Shown: piece after piece, positions 34,699 to 46,609 of the stretch
Position numbering within the stretch: position 1 is the first letter of the stretch
Layout of the letters: every line of letters starts with the position of its first letter
Source of the DNA: Rhododendron vialii
Taxonomy: Eukaryota > Streptophyta > Magnoliopsida > Ericales > Ericaceae
Assembly (NCBI RefSeq): GCF_030253575.1
Contig: NC_080568.1
Coordinates: forward strand, 4,146,501-4,210,500
Direction of reading: 5' to 3'
Length of the DNA stretch: 64,000 nucleotides
Notes under the pieces: model-generated
Database searches by the model: none
Seen by the model: the letters and a program-made list of their open reading frames with translations, nothing else
What the model was told of the DNA's origin: nothing
Position numbers and translations under genes: made by a program

Positions 34699-35340
34699 TA
34701 TTATAAAGTAATTAAAAAACTATCAAATTAGATTAATTGATTTGATAGTGGTGGCCGCGGCTTTCCATTGAAAAATCAGACAGCTCGCTGGGGATTCACT
34801 GTTACAGGATTTTACTAGCTTTTTTATCACTGCAAGTTTTCTTTTGAGTGTAAATCTATTGAACAAGATTCATATTGATAGAAAATTATTTGCGTAAATA
34901 AATAATTTTTTATCTTGAAATTACCTTTTTTTTAAAAAGTACTTTTTTGGAGGAAGCAAAACGGCCCTGTAGTAGTGGTCTGAGAGCCTGTACGTTAGAT
35001 GGCTACACACCGTTGTGGTTTTCTAATTTTTTTAATTAAGGACGAATGTTACTTCTAAAATGATTATCATGTACATTATATAGTAGATACAGACTTAAAT
35101 TGATATTAGATGCTGTTGTGCCCAAAGATATAAGTCTGATGAATTTGAGTGAACAAATGACCTTTGACAATGCTTACTGAAAAAATATAATTTATGTAAC
35201 CGATCCAATTAATTGAGAGATAAGATTCGATTTGATTTGGTTTACAGATACAGACTATCTGACCAAAATCTCTATGACAGCTTTGTAGTTTAGTGATAAA
35301 AGTAAACAAGGAATGAAGGACTTGGTAAAATATACATGTA

Positions 35341-35767
35341 CTGAGGTGTATCTATGTCTGAAAACACGGCATAATATGATATTTAATTAATAGTAATTAT
35401 ACAATTAATATTGTTTGAGAGGGAGGGAGAGTCATAAAATTCATGGAAGAAATCAATGGTTAGAATTTATAACGAGATAAAATTTAAAAATCGTCCTCCT
35501 TGGAGATGTAGGGTTCAAACCTTAGCAGCAATTGGTTTTGGTTTACTATTCCACCTTTTTTTTTTTTTTTTAATATGTTTACTATTCCACCTTTGAAATC
35601 TTGAAAAGTAGGAGTTGCCACTGACTGTAAGCGCTGAATTTAGCACCCAAAAAAAAATGCAGTTCCGTGGGGGCTCACGCAACCACTTTTCTATCCTTTC
35701 TGTCACATTTGAAGCATTTTTTAAAGAATTTTTTGAAAAATCTGCGAGGATGTAGAATGAGCACTTA
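35341..35767. other. Spacer, nothing recognised
   Basis: AT-rich DNA with a T-run at 35555-35570. No gene or repeat structure was seen. Confidence 0.45.
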
Positions 35768-36139
35768 GGGCCCCTTCGGACAAATAAGTCACAGTGGCTT
35801 ATTTTTTGTCCTTATTCAAATTTTTTTCATATCACTTGGCTTATTGTCATTTTTTTGAGAATTATTGCATCCTCACGACAAGAGGGATCTAAAAAGTAAA
35901 AATTTTTGACCGAAATCTAATTTTTTTTGAATAAAGATGAAAAAATTGGCTTATTGATTTTTTTTTTTGTCTTTATTCAAAAAAAATTGGATTTCGGTCA
36001 AAAAATTTTACTTTTTAGATTCCTCTTGACGTGAGGATGCAATAATCCCAAAAAAAATGACAATAAGCCAAGTGATACGAAAAAAATTTGAATAAGGACA
36101 AAAAATAAACCAAAGTGACTTATTTGTCTGAACACCCCC
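35768..36139. mobile_element. Tourist-like MITE (TTA target duplication)
   Basis: A 372-bp palindrome with ends GGGCCCCTTCGGACAAATAAG and the inverse of a matching GGGGGTGTTCAGACAAATAAG, flanked by TTA (35765-35767 and 36140-36142). The AAATAAGxCAxxxTGGCTTAT... arms resemble the inner palindrome of the Mutator-like element at 17939-18290, which may therefore be a nested relative. Confidence 0.85.
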
Positions 36140-36157
36140 TTAATCTTGTAAGTAATA

Positions 36158-36391
36158 GTCTCTCCGTCCCAAAAAAGATAATAATTTTTAAAATTCGTGT
36201 CATTTTTCGTTACTTATATCTTTTTATCTATAATGTTTTTCATGAGTTTGAAAACTCTGTATAATAGAACTAGTCAAGAATTATCAAACAAGATCTATAT
36301 TGCATATTTTTTGAGATCTATATTAAAAGATATAAGAAATTAAAATTGACACAGATATCAAAAATTAACATTCAATTTGAAACGGAGGGAG
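36158..36391. mobile_element. Stowaway-type MITE
   Basis: The ends GTCTCTCCGTCCC and GAAACGGAGGGAG are inverted and flanked by TA (36156-36157 and 36392-36393). Length 234 bp. It starts only 14 bp after the TTA target repeat of the Tourist-like MITE. Confidence 0.85.
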
Positions 36392-36638
36392 TAATGATTA
36401 TACAAGGTGAAAAAAGAGAGAGTTAAGTTTAAGGTATTATTGACCTTGTTTGATTTGCATTTTTGAAAGTTATTTTTGATGTAATAAGTGGCAATAAGTA
36501 GAGAGAGATAGAAAGAAAAATATATTAAAAAACTTATAGAGAGAAAAATGAGATGAGTTGAAATGTGAACTAAACAATGTAATTATCATTATTGTAAAGG
36601 GGGACAAGGAATGCAGCCCTATCAAATGAATTTTTTTT

Positions 36639-36962
36639 GGGCGCTGCTATTCGCAGCCCTCTATTTACTCCCATAGCCCGTTAAAAATTTTCAATTATAC
36701 TCGACAGTTAGTTACCGAAATTGAGATATATTTTCAGCGTCCAATTACAGAAATATAATATTTTTTTCAACAGATGTTTACCGAAAATGCATGTTCGGCA
36801 GTTGTTTACCGAAAGTTGAACATATTTTCGACATGTAGTTACCGAAATATAATCTTGTTTTCAACAGCAATTTACCGAAATGTTATTTATGATTTTCAAC
36901 AATCATTTACCGAAATTTAGTGGGCTACGGGAGCAAATAGAGGGCTACAAATAGCGGCGCCC
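36639..36962. mobile_element. MITE with internal TTACCGAAA repeats
   Basis: The inverted ends are GGGCGCTGCTATTCGCAGCC at the left and GGGCGCCGCTATTTGTAGCC when the right end is read inverted; both continue into CTCTATTT(A/G)CTCCC(A/G)TAGCCC. T-runs of at least eight bases flank both sides, compatible with a T-rich target duplication. The interior holds six degenerate direct copies of (T/G)TTACCGAAA spaced about 30-66 bp. Total 324 bp; probably hAT- or Mutator-type. Confidence 0.75.
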
Positions 36963-37109
36963 TTTTTTTTTTCAAACGGAATTTCCTATCAAATGATTTG
37001 ACATAGTTGAAATAGCCAAATGCGTGCTGTCGGTACCGACAGGAAGTGCACAAGTGAGTGAATGAGACCCACACAAATAATTCAAATTGTTCGTTAGTTA
37101 TGTTTTTTT

Positions 37110-39235
37110 TTTTTCTTTTTGTTAGGCAAAAAGTTTATATAGAGAATCTTGCAAAAAGTACATCAAAATAAGATTGAATGAAAAAATTGTTTGAACCAAG
37201 CCAAAACTCCCAAACGGGCCAAGCCCCATATAATACTCATGGGCCTGACCCAAAAAGACCCAGCCCAAAACATGAGCTGGGCCAGCCACTGTCTAGTCAC
37301 GCCCATTCGGTAGTCGTTGAAGTTTACCAAACGGCCGTCAAATTCAATTATTTATTAACCGGACTACAACTAAAGATTTGCATAGTATAGTGAGGAAGTC
37401 CGAGTCGATCCATAGGGAGCTCGAATATAGTTTGTTTGGATTGTAGATGTAAGGGTTTGTGGCGTTAAGGCGGCCAACTTTTAGTTTTCCTTTGAAAGGT
37501 AAGAAATACCCTTATGAAAAAGACTAGAAAATGAGTTTTAACTAAGAATTAAAGGCGACAAGGCAATGGAGTTACTAACGCCCATAACTTAAGCCATATA
37601 ACAATTCTCAACGAAAACACGGTTGAATCGCACGGCATAGGCTATCAACCGGAAGATTTAGCTATGAAAATGGTTAGACATGATATAGAGTTTGAATAAC
37701 AAGCTAAACACAAGGCGTGACATCGCTCCCTGAACCATGTGAGCGAGCACATGATCACCGGAGATTAACAACACCAAGACTTGTATTCAAACTAAATATC
37801 AAGGTCAAGAACGAGAAGCATGGTTTGGAAAGCGAGCAAGTTCTTTGGTTCTTTTGGCAAACACGAGTCGAGACATAGCTCACGGAACCATATGTGCAAG
37901 CATATGATCACCGGAGGTTAACATCGACAAGTTTTGTTACATAAAAGGCGAACCACGCACATTTACAAACCAAACCTCAAGTCTTAAGTTGAGAAAGGCA
38001 AGATTAACCAAAGTTACAAGGTATTATTCACCCATGGCCAAGCCTTATTGACTACTCACACATATTGAAAAGGCTAGAAATTATACTAGGAAATGAAAAC
38101 ATGATTAACCGATAAAAACAAAAATAAACTTGATATTAGTAAGAATCTAATCCGTACAAACAACTTTAATAAACGGGATATTAACAAACGAGAAAGACTT
38201 ACAAGTGTTCTTGAAAGATTTAACTAAGAAAGCTTAGAAGACATTAATGGTGAAAGACTAACCTAAACTAACTACCTACATCTTTTTAAGAGAGAGAGAG
38301 AGAAGAGTATTTATACAACTCAGCATATTCTCTCCACAAAATATCCCTGAACTTGCCAAAAGTGGCAAGTATTCCATAAATGAAAAGTCCAAAAAGCAGT
38401 AAAAATATCTGCAGGAGACAAAAGTTATCAATACCATAGGCTAAGGTATCGATAACATCCTTGAAATGATCCCCCGGAGAAAATTGGTATCGATAACTCC
38501 AACAAAATGTTATCGATTCCCTCAGGTCTGGACAACTTGTGGACCAAAATGGAGCAAATGGTATCGATACCATTGAGGATGTTATCGATAACATTCTTCA
38601 AAACTGCAGATTTCAGGTTGGCTTCAGCTTCAGCAAACAGCTCCCAGCAACTTCACAGCTCCTCAGCATCTTATTTTCATTCTCTAAACTTAAGTAAATG
38701 TTACATTTTAAACATTTCTTTTACCTTTTCTTTCCTTTAATTTATTTAATGAAAATAAGAAAGTACACCACATTTGAAAACAATGGTATTACCAGAATTT
38801 CAAGATTCCATTTAAATCAAAATGTCAACCCCCCACTTTTAATGTAAAATGGAAAACTGCACAATTTCTGCAAGAGAAAATGGCTCAAAACATGACCTTG
38901 CTCTTCAAATAAGACTTTGTAACTTTGTAGTCACTCTTAGAAAAATTCAAAGATCAATTACCGCCATTTTTTATCTCGAAAATCGATACTTTTTCAGAAA
39001 GTCATTTTTCCATACTTAGACAGATTTTAAGGGGCCGACAGGGTCTTCGGGTACTTGGAAGCACTTGAGCCATCTATGGCGTTGAAATGCGCCTTATTTA
39101 TACGAATTACCTGAAACACTAAAAACACACCTTACGTGCAGTATCAAATAAAAGCTAGATAAATGCAAGTTAAAACAACATAAAATGGGATTAGTCGCAT
39201 CAAATATCTACAATATTGGGTGCTCATCACTGCCC
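37110..39235 (-). other. Unclassified dispersed repeat, possibly LTR-derived
   Basis: There are no protein-coding features. The start (37110-37165) is a reversed LINE tail. On the minus strand the right border reads TGATGAGCACCCAATATTGTAG, which looks like an LTR start, with TATAAATAAGG at about 39104. The left part carries CCGAGTCGATCCATAGGGAGC. An internal stretch (38420-38600) repeats GGTATCGATA/TATCGATAAC motifs. No matching second LTR or target duplication was found, so classification is tentative. Confidence 0.35.
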
Positions 39236-39239
39236 TACA

Positions 39240-40365
39240 CAGAAATTAGGGAAAATGACAATCAAGGATGTGTTTGATAATTAATACCTGTTAATGACAT
39301 TTTTAGCATTAACAAATGTTCTTAACTTGCCCTTGACGGATATTAATTATCAAAACACATCATGGGCCGTCATTTTCCCCAGAAATCACAATCGCCATCG
39401 CAGCAAAACAGATCAGCTCCGCCGCCATAACGAGAAGCCCACCCCCACCCCTTGACCTGCCACAAAACCCCACCTCCACCACTCTACCAATGCTGCAAAA
39501 CCACCACAACACCAGAAAAAACCAATAATCGACGGCGAGGAATAATGATATGAGAAGATGCGAACCCTAGGAGATAACGGACTCCATAAATGGTTGCCAA
39601 GACACCGCCACTTTGGATCTTGTAAACGACCAGGAGAACCCGTCACCTGAGCACTTCCAATATGTCACCCCGAAAGCACCACAACCCGCCGCCAAACCAC
39701 CGGATCTCCACAGCTACAACCCAACACCCGCTGTACAGTCCACGAAGCTGTTAGGCCAAAGACCGAGATCGCTCAAGAGCAGATCCGGTTGGAAACCATG
39801 CTGCCATAACTCCGCCCGACACCGCCACCAACACCTAGCCGTTAGGACAACCAACTGCCCCCAGATCGATGTGGTAGCCGGCGGGTGGAACGACGACCCT
39901 GGGAGGAAAAACACCCGGGAGGCTGCCCCCAGATGTTCGTTATTTATGTTTGAAACATGTGTATTTAGGCCGTCAGTCTAGCTCATAATGTATCAGTGGA
40001 ATTTATGTGCATTAGAAGGCTCTAAGCATATTTACGTTTAGAGTTTTGCGTTCTTATATCTGTATCTCTAGCATTGTTAAGTTCTTAATTAAAATATATC
40101 TGGATCTCAAAATTGTGAAGAAATTTGTAAAGAGAAGAAAATTAATGAATTTTCCTCCACAACCCTGCCTCTCTTTTTTTCTTCTTCTTCTTCTTCTTTT
40201 TTTTCTTTTGACAAAATCTTTCATAAATCCGAAATTCACATTCAACTTTTGACTAGGTTGATTTGATCACAACCCACTTAACATAATGATGGGGTGGAAG
40301 ACCAACTTCATAGACTAAACCCTAAGCACAAGTTCGTGATCAACGTGCAGAAATGTGAAAGCTAA
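39240..40365. other. Intergenic, possible LINE-derived CCGCC-rich segment
   Basis: The CC-rich part (39400-39930) has reading frames on both strands without recognisable domains. Its composition resembles 57470-58072 and may be a LINE leader remnant. Nothing else was found. Confidence 0.3.
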
Positions 40366-40650
40366 GATGGTGTTTGATAACTTTTTGTTTTCAGTTTTTG
40401 GTTTTTGTTTTTATTTTTATGAAAACTAATGAAGAAAACTTGTTTGGTAAGAAGTTTCTACTTTTTTGTTTTTCATAAACTTTTTGTAAACTATGGAAAC
40501 TATTATAAAAATGTGTTTTTATCATTTTATTTTTGAAAAATACAAATATTACCAAACATATTTCTTGTTTTTGTTTTTATGAAAACATAAAACTGTTTCT
40601 ACTTCTAATTTCTTAGAAGTAAAAAACTGAAAAAGTTACAAAACGCCCTC
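40366..40650. mobile_element. Tourist-like MITE (TAA target duplication)
   Basis: The ends GATGGTGTTTGATAACTTTTTG and the inverse of GAGGGCGTTTTGTAACTTTTTC are flanked by TAA (40363-40365 and 40651-40653). Length 285 bp, very T/A-rich. Confidence 0.75.
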
Positions 40651-40933
40651 TAATCAGGTAGAAAAATACATTGCAAAAAATAAGAGAAAGCCAATTCAAA
40701 CCTAGAATTGGTTGTCTGAATTTCCTCTCTTGCTTTTCACTCAGCACGTTGAACATGGTTATATGCACGTTGAACATGGTTTATATTCACGGTGAAATTC
40801 CCTCTGCCATAAGTAAAATTTACTCTTCTTTGGCTGATAAAGAAAAATAAGCAAGTCAAGAACTTGCTTTAGTATTCTAAGATTGTGAGCCTCCAAGATT
40901 TAGAAAGTGTGTACGAAGTGAGGCCAAGAAACC

Positions 40934-41137
40934 TCAAGGGGTTGGTCTGGTGGTCTTAGTTGGGGATTTAAAGGTTTATTTCCTGTTGAGGTTTCAGATT
41001 CGATTATTCTTTACCAACAAATTAATCTTAGAGCCATCTCACCTCATGTGTAAGTGTGTGAAACGGCTATGGGAAAGAGTGGTAGAGAATAGTCTGAGGC
41101 TAGTCTGGGACACCATGCATTACCAAAAAAAAAAAAA
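40934..41137 (+). mobile_element. tRNA-derived SINE with poly-A tail
   Basis: An A-box region GGTCTGGTGGTCTTAGTTGG and a B-box region GAGGTTTCAGATTCGATTATT give an internal RNA polymerase III promoter. The body ends CACCATGCATTACC followed by about 13 A. No protein is encoded. Confidence 0.75.
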
Positions 41138-41687
41138 GGTGAGGTTGAGAATAATTTTTTTTTTTTTTTAATGAAGAAAGCCCACCCACAAAGACCCTGT
41201 TGTGCGGAGGGCCACCCAAGACTCTACTGCACCCAAAGAAATAAACAAACGTTAATTATGATTATCGAGTCGAAGAACAAAAAACAGAGTGCGAAGCAAA
41301 ACAAAACCAACATGAGAGAAATCAAACAAAAGGAGACAGACACACACACACAACTTTTAGGCGATTCGGCTTTTTTTGGGTTGTAAACCTATTCCAGGGG
41401 CAGTCTCAATGACTTTCACTAACCAAGGAGGGATTTCCAAAGACCCAATATCGAGCCAAAGCCTACAAACCCAAGGTCCAAAATTACAGAATCAAATTTG
41501 TGTTGTCCTTCCAGATAAAAAAAAAAAATGTGTGTTGTATTTTGGAGTAGTAAAAGTTGCGATTTCTGGTTACATTTTTGTGCCTGCCTTGTGAACTCAT
41601 CTCAAGAGCAGAATAAAACTATCGAAAAGATGTGAATCAAGTTTGAACGTACACAAGAAATTAACCCAGAAAACTTATCTGTTTACC
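41138..41687. other. Spacer, possible retroelement tail
   Basis: A poly-T run at 41154-41170 followed by low-complexity sequence suggests a reversed retroelement tail. No gene was recognised. Confidence 0.35.
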
Positions 41688-41893
41688 TTTTTTTTTTGGT
41701 AACGCTGAGTGTCCCCGGGCTAACTTGCGCTCACCACGAGACTAAATCTCTACGGCCCCCACCAGCCTTTGCTAACTCAAAAGATTTTACGCATGGATGG
41801 CTCCAAGATTTTTTTCGCAGTTGTACAAGAGAGTTGAACTTGGGACCTCATGGTGATAAGCCCCTCCAACTTGACCGATCACCAACTTGGGCT
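41688..41893 (-). mobile_element. tRNA-derived SINE (minus strand)
   Basis: Read on the minus strand: an A-box-like TGGTGATCGGTCAAGTTGGAG, a B-box-like GAGGTCCCAAGTTCAACTC, a body ending GTGAGCGCAAGTTAGCCCGG, then CACTCAGCGTTACC and poly-A. The tail matches that of the SINE at 32655-32873. Confidence 0.75.
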
Positions 41894-42889
41894 TTGGACT
41901 TGCAACTACTCAAAGCACTTGGGCTCAATTAAACTTGGGCTTGCTAAGTAGAGATGTATTAAATTACTAGTGCTTGCTCGTGCCTACGGCACTTACTAGC
42001 TAGTGGCTCAAATACTAAATTGATTCATTAGTGTGTAATCTGTAATCCTCTTCTTAGTGGCACGAAAGAGAATTACCCGTGTTTACAGCACTCTTCCAAC
42101 TAAACATTTAAACTAGCTACAAAGAACTATCAATTTGCTCATAGAGTTTGTACCAATTTCTTTTACTCCTCCAGAAAAGATTAAAGAAGTATGCCGAGTT
42201 GGGCTTAATGAAGCAAGTAAATATGTCCAGTAATTTTGTAACTTGAGGGCAATTTTCAATTTTTACTAAAAGTGCTAAACACGGATCTGCGATTAGTGAT
42301 TATTGATCCAAGGCTAATACATTCGGAGGATTTTTGACTAAACAGAATATACGAAATTGCCACCAAAGTTGTTTCTTTTTCTCTTCAAATTCAACAATTT
42401 TACATACTGTATGCATAAGAGATAATCCATATGGGAGCCTCTGAGATGTCGCCGGCTGATGGCGTCAATTGGGTTTCCAGAGAGAGAGAGAGGAGAAGGG
42501 GAAAATGAGAGACTGAGAGAGAATGAGTATAGTAAGCCACGTGGGTAAGTGGGTTTCAAATTTTGAAAGTAGACCTTTTTTCTTTCAAATTATAAGCCCA
42601 CGATTGCACATTATTTACCAAACATGCCGTCCAGAACTTAATTTGTGAGAATGAAGAGAGAGAAATCTGGGTCGTTAGATTTGTTTGTATGAATAAATAA
42701 AATTTGTGTTTGAGATTAATCTAAACTATTGAAAGAGAATATTTTATTAGGAATATTCCTAAAGACCCTCCTGTTTTATAAGATATAGATATAGATATGT
42801 GTACGGTGCACATCATTTTTGGGTCGATTGCATAAGAAAGGTCTCTTAATTTCCGGTTTACCAGAAAAAAAGAAACGAAAGGTCTCTTA
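41894..42889. other. Intergenic, nothing recognised
   Basis: Contains GA-rich and TATAGATATAGATATG low-complexity stretches only. Confidence 0.45.
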
Positions 42890-43435
42890 GGATATCCACA
42901 ATGCTATAATAAAATATGGATAACCAAAAGTTGCCACACCAACGTTTGATTATCCATTTAAAAGATTGCTAAGGTTAACAATAAAAAGGTCCACAATGGC
43001 AAAATCAAAATTGGATAACAAAAACTTGCCATGTCACATTTTCAAACTACGAAAAACTAAAAATTGTGAATGTAGAAAATAATTTTCTAATAATAGTTTT
43101 GAAACAAATGAAAACGATTTATTAAAAATAGAAAATAGTTTTTGAAAAAAAAAAGTTTTTTTAACATAAATAGTTTCAAAATAATTTTCTAAAAATAGTT
43201 TTGAAACAAATGAAAACGATTTATTAAAAATAGAAAATAGTTTTTGAATTTTTTTTTGAAAAAAAAAAGTTTTTTAACATAAATAGTTTCAAAAAAAGTT
43301 TTAAAAACAAGACAGTTTTTTCAAAAAAATAAAAAACAGTTTTTTTATAAGAATTGTTTTTAAAAAAATGGTTAAAAAAAGTATTTTTTGGAGTAAAAAA
43401 TAGTTTTTTAGTAAAATATGTTTTTTTAAAATATT

Positions 43436-43512
<77 letters not shown>

Positions 43513-43731
43513 ATTTTTGTGTAATAATGGGTAAATTTGTTTGAGAATATATGGAATTCACTAAATTTGGTTATTGGCAAAAGGTTATTAATTTTGGTTA
43601 TCCAAATCTCAAAATTTGATTATTTAATGTGCTTGTTAAGTTTGATTATAGCATTGTGAGCCATATTTTGCAAAAATATTATTAACTTTAGAAATCTATT
43701 ACTCCTTTGGATTATGCCATTGGGAATACTC
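42890..43731. mobile_element. MITE of 842 bp enlarged by simple repeats (TTA target duplication)
   Basis: The ends GGATATCCACAATGC and the inverse of GAGTATTCCCAATGGC are flanked by TTA (42887-42889 and 43732-43734). It belongs to the same family as 8286-8741, but the middle has grown through a roughly 105-bp tandem duplication (about 43079-43180 and 43181-43300) and a (GA)n run at 43438-43510. Confidence 0.7.
43438..43510. repeat. (GA)n microsatellite, ~73 bp
   Basis: An uninterrupted GA dinucleotide run inside the MITE at 42890-43731. Apparent Ser/Leu-repeat reading frames here are artefacts of the repeat. Confidence 0.97.
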
Positions 43732-43764
43732 TTACCACTGGTAAGAGTATTCACAATTAAAGGT

Positions 43765-44875
43765 CATCATTGGGTCGGGCCGGCCCAGCCCGCCAACTCA
43801 CTGCCCGATCGGGCTTATTCTTTTTGACGAGCCAGGCTACATACTTTAAATTGAAGTCCAAGCCCGTCCACGGGCTAACCCAATTGACGGGCTAGCAGAC
43901 CAAAACACGGGTGGGCTAATGTCATTGCAGTAGTTGACTTTCATCTCATTACAATCAGTAGTTGGGCTAGAATTTTGATCTCATAATGAGATTCTCATTA
44001 CAGTAGTTTTTTTTTTCTTTTCCCAAAGCAATCATTACAGACTTTACAAAACATAAACAAATAGAACCCAATTGATCTATTGCTATTCTCGAATCCAACT
44101 ACGTGAGAGTTGAACCCAACTCAATTGAATAAAATCTATGGACGCTTCACTTTTTTGAAGAGGCAGAGGAGGTCTTCGGACAGGGCGGCGAAGAGGCAAA
44201 GGAGGTCGTCGAACTGGTGGTGGTGGTGGAGGCGGGGAGTGGTGGGGGGAGAGATCGGCAGAGCCGCGGAGGAAAGATCGGCAAGATCGGAGAGATGGTC
44301 GTTCTCGTCTCGTCGAGCTCATCGGACTGTGGTTGTCTAGTTAAGATCGGAGAGAAGAGAAATGATCACTGTTCGTTGTTTGTTTGCGTGCGAGATAATG
44401 GAAAGAAGAGGAGGGGTGTTCGTTGTTTGTTTGCGTGTGAGATAATGGAAAGAAGAGGAGGGGACTGTGGAGAGATTGAGAGGTGAGAGAGAGGAGTATT
44501 TATATCTAGGGTTGGAGAAAGGATTTGATCATGTGTGGTTGCAGCCCAAGTTCATATGTGTGTTGGTTAGATATGCTTTAATCTCTACTAAATAGCCGTT
44601 GTAAATTGCAACGGGCTTGTCGACAGATCCAGAAACGTAAACCAAGGGAAAAACTTTTGTGGGATTTCGAGCTAATGGGCGGATTTGTGGGCAGGCTCAC
44701 GAGCTGGGCCTACAGGTGGATTGAGTAAAAATTCATAGGCCTAAGCCCACCCATTACAAACTATGGGCTGGGCTAGCCCGCTCGTTTCAAGGGCTCGGGC
44801 CAGATAAAAGCCCAATGGACTGGGCGAACTTCGGGTGGGTCGCAAGCCTTCAGGCTAAATGATAACCCTTACTTA
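43765..44875. mobile_element. Probable GC-rich foldback element
   Basis: GGTCATCATTGGGTCGGGCCGG at the left and the reverse complement of the GGTTATCATTTxGCCTG-type sequence at the right bracket a region whose subterminal parts are rich in GGGC/GCCC and GGGCTxGCC motifs on both sides. A 47-bp tandem duplication occurs at 44371-44464. No transposase was found, and the target duplication was not determined. Confidence 0.45.
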
Positions 44876-45109
44876 CCACTGAACCAAGGGTGCATTTGTT
44901 AAAGAAACTAGATGTACATTAACCAATAACCGGGGGCCGCAGGCAACGGTGTCTTGGGCCTTGCCCTAGGGCAGCAGGTCTATTTCTTAATCAATAGTAC
45001 GAGCAGAGAGAGAGGTTATGGGCCTTCCAGCTTTCTTTACTTTTTCGATTTTACTAGTTTCATTGTGAATTCAGATTTGCATTTTGTTTATAATACTATT
45101 CATTAGGTT

Positions 45110-45495
45110 CCGTTTGATAACAATTATAGATGGGTGTGATTCGTAAGGAGATGGGATTAAGATTGAGATTGATAATGAGAAAAGATTCGTAATGAGAAGA
45201 GATTAGTAATAAACATGTTTGTTTGAGATGTGATTGGATGATGGAATTATTAATATCATGTTTGTTTGAGATAATATTAGATGATGGGATTAGATTGATA
45301 GAAGGAATTGGTAATGAAAATGGGTTAGGTTGGGATTGGTAATACCATCTCTCCTAAGGTATTCATAATACCCCCTAAAGCCCACCTTACTAGTCCCTTG
45401 GACCAATAGTCCAAACCCATTTTGGGACACCAAACAAAGGATTGGTAGTCCCTTGGGATCCTAAGGGCTAATAAGTTTATCAAATGAGGTCTAAG
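45110..45495. mobile_element. MITE with CCGTTTGATAA ends
   Basis: GGTTCCGTTTGATAACAATTATAGA at the left is inverted at the right (TAAGTTTATCAAATGAGGTC). The interior repeats GTAAGGAGATGGGATTAG-type motifs. The same family recurs at 49375-49768, and a partial copy follows directly at 45497-45640. Confidence 0.6.
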
Positions 45496-45913
45496 GCCTC
45501 GTTTGATAACTACTATGTTAGATATTGTGTGATTCGTAAGGAGATGAGATTAGAGTGAGATTCGTAAGTAGATAGGATTAGGGGGTGAGATTCGTAAGGA
45601 GATGAGATTAGGAATATCATGTTTGTTTCGCACACATAGGATAGGATTGGAATAATGAAGTTTCAACATTGCCCTTATGGATATCAATGAAGAATTGATC
45701 GATGAAGGAAGTATGGACAATGAGGTCATTTTGCAGCCAAAGCTTTGGGAAGGATTAGTTCTGCACTGTCATCTCGCGAATAAAATTAAGCAATTTATTA
45801 GATGCCAGAGGATTTGTTTTGGTGTCCTTGATGTCCTAACAAGGATCTTACCACTGATTGCTATGACGTTCCGTTGTCATCTGATCTGATATTCTGTTTC
45901 TTGGTTAATTTAG

Positions 45914-46605
45914 GGATGAATCAAAGGGGAAACTCAAGGGGATTTTTGGGTATACTAAAGACGATGTGGTCATGACAGATCTCATTGGTGACAGCAGGTA
46001 AATTTTTTCATAGTTTACCTCCTTAGTGTCCTCGCTGATTAGGTTACCTAACATGTGCAATCATGAAGTTCTTATCAAATATCGTGTTTCCTAGGCAGGT
46101 CAAGCATCTTTGATGCCAAGGCTGGGGCTACAGGTAATTCTTGTATTTTATTTTTCTCTTTCTCATTAGAGTGCAAGTTTATCCATCCACCTAAAGTTTT
46201 TAGATTGGATGAACATTACCCACTTTGTCTGGGGGCCGTACCATTTCCCTCTAAGATGATCAGAGACAATTAATTTGTAGGGTGTGGTTTGTAAGCCAAT
46301 CCTGAAAAAAAATTAGATTTATCCGATGTCTGTTAAGTATTTCAGATTTACAAAATGGATGGATTCAATCATTGATCCGAGAGTCAGTGAGGCCCTGCAC
46401 AAAATATGCAATATTCACCAACTTTTTAGAGTGTGAACAAAAACAGCACTTGTTCTCACTATGATTACTCGTTGAATATTTGCCCCTTGCTGTATATTTT
46501 TTTCGTTGCTGCATATTTAGTTTGTTTCCTTGACACTACACTATATGTTGTTGCAGTTCACGGGTGATTGACTTGATCGTACACATGGCTTCAGTTCAAG
46601 CTTGA
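45914..46605 (+). pseudogene. Cytosolic-type GAPDH pseudogene, 3' fragment
   Basis: Three exon-like blocks with splice signals match the C-terminal part of glyceraldehyde-3-phosphate dehydrogenase. They are 45914-45997 ([17 protein letters not shown]... IGDSR), 46099-46133 (SSIFDAKAG) and 46557-46605 (SRVIDLIVHMASVQA, then stop). The middle block is much shorter than in the family. It passes from DAKAG directly into the bases for the WGY-S end of that exon, so about 55 bp coding for the intervening 18 residues are missing, and the shift throws the last exon out of frame. TGGG is present at the join and is expected at both original edges. Upstream exons (NAD-binding domain, catalytic Cys) are not in the window. 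It keeps its introns, so it is not a processed copy. Confidence 0.85.
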
Positions 46606-46609
46606 TTAG

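Larger units (their letters stand above)
27166..35340. repeat. Tandem segmental duplication, unit 2
   Basis: This is the second copy of the BAHD-containing segment. Relative to unit 1 it has gained MITEs (30291-30647 and possibly 30038-30245), a LINE tail (31113-31334), a SINE (about 32655-32873), a TRIM-like element (33485-34393) and a Stowaway MITE (34449-34698). The longer length of unit 2 is explained by these insertions. Confidence 0.85.

Noticed and set aside
37110-39235. Intact LTR retrotransposon
   Set aside because: An LTR-like start and a TATA box exist on the minus strand, but no second LTR, target duplication or coding domain was found.
43224-43580. Minus-strand frames with long Ser-Leu runs, also seen at 56365-56553 and 62063-62423
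   Set aside because: They are translations of CT/GA microsatellites.
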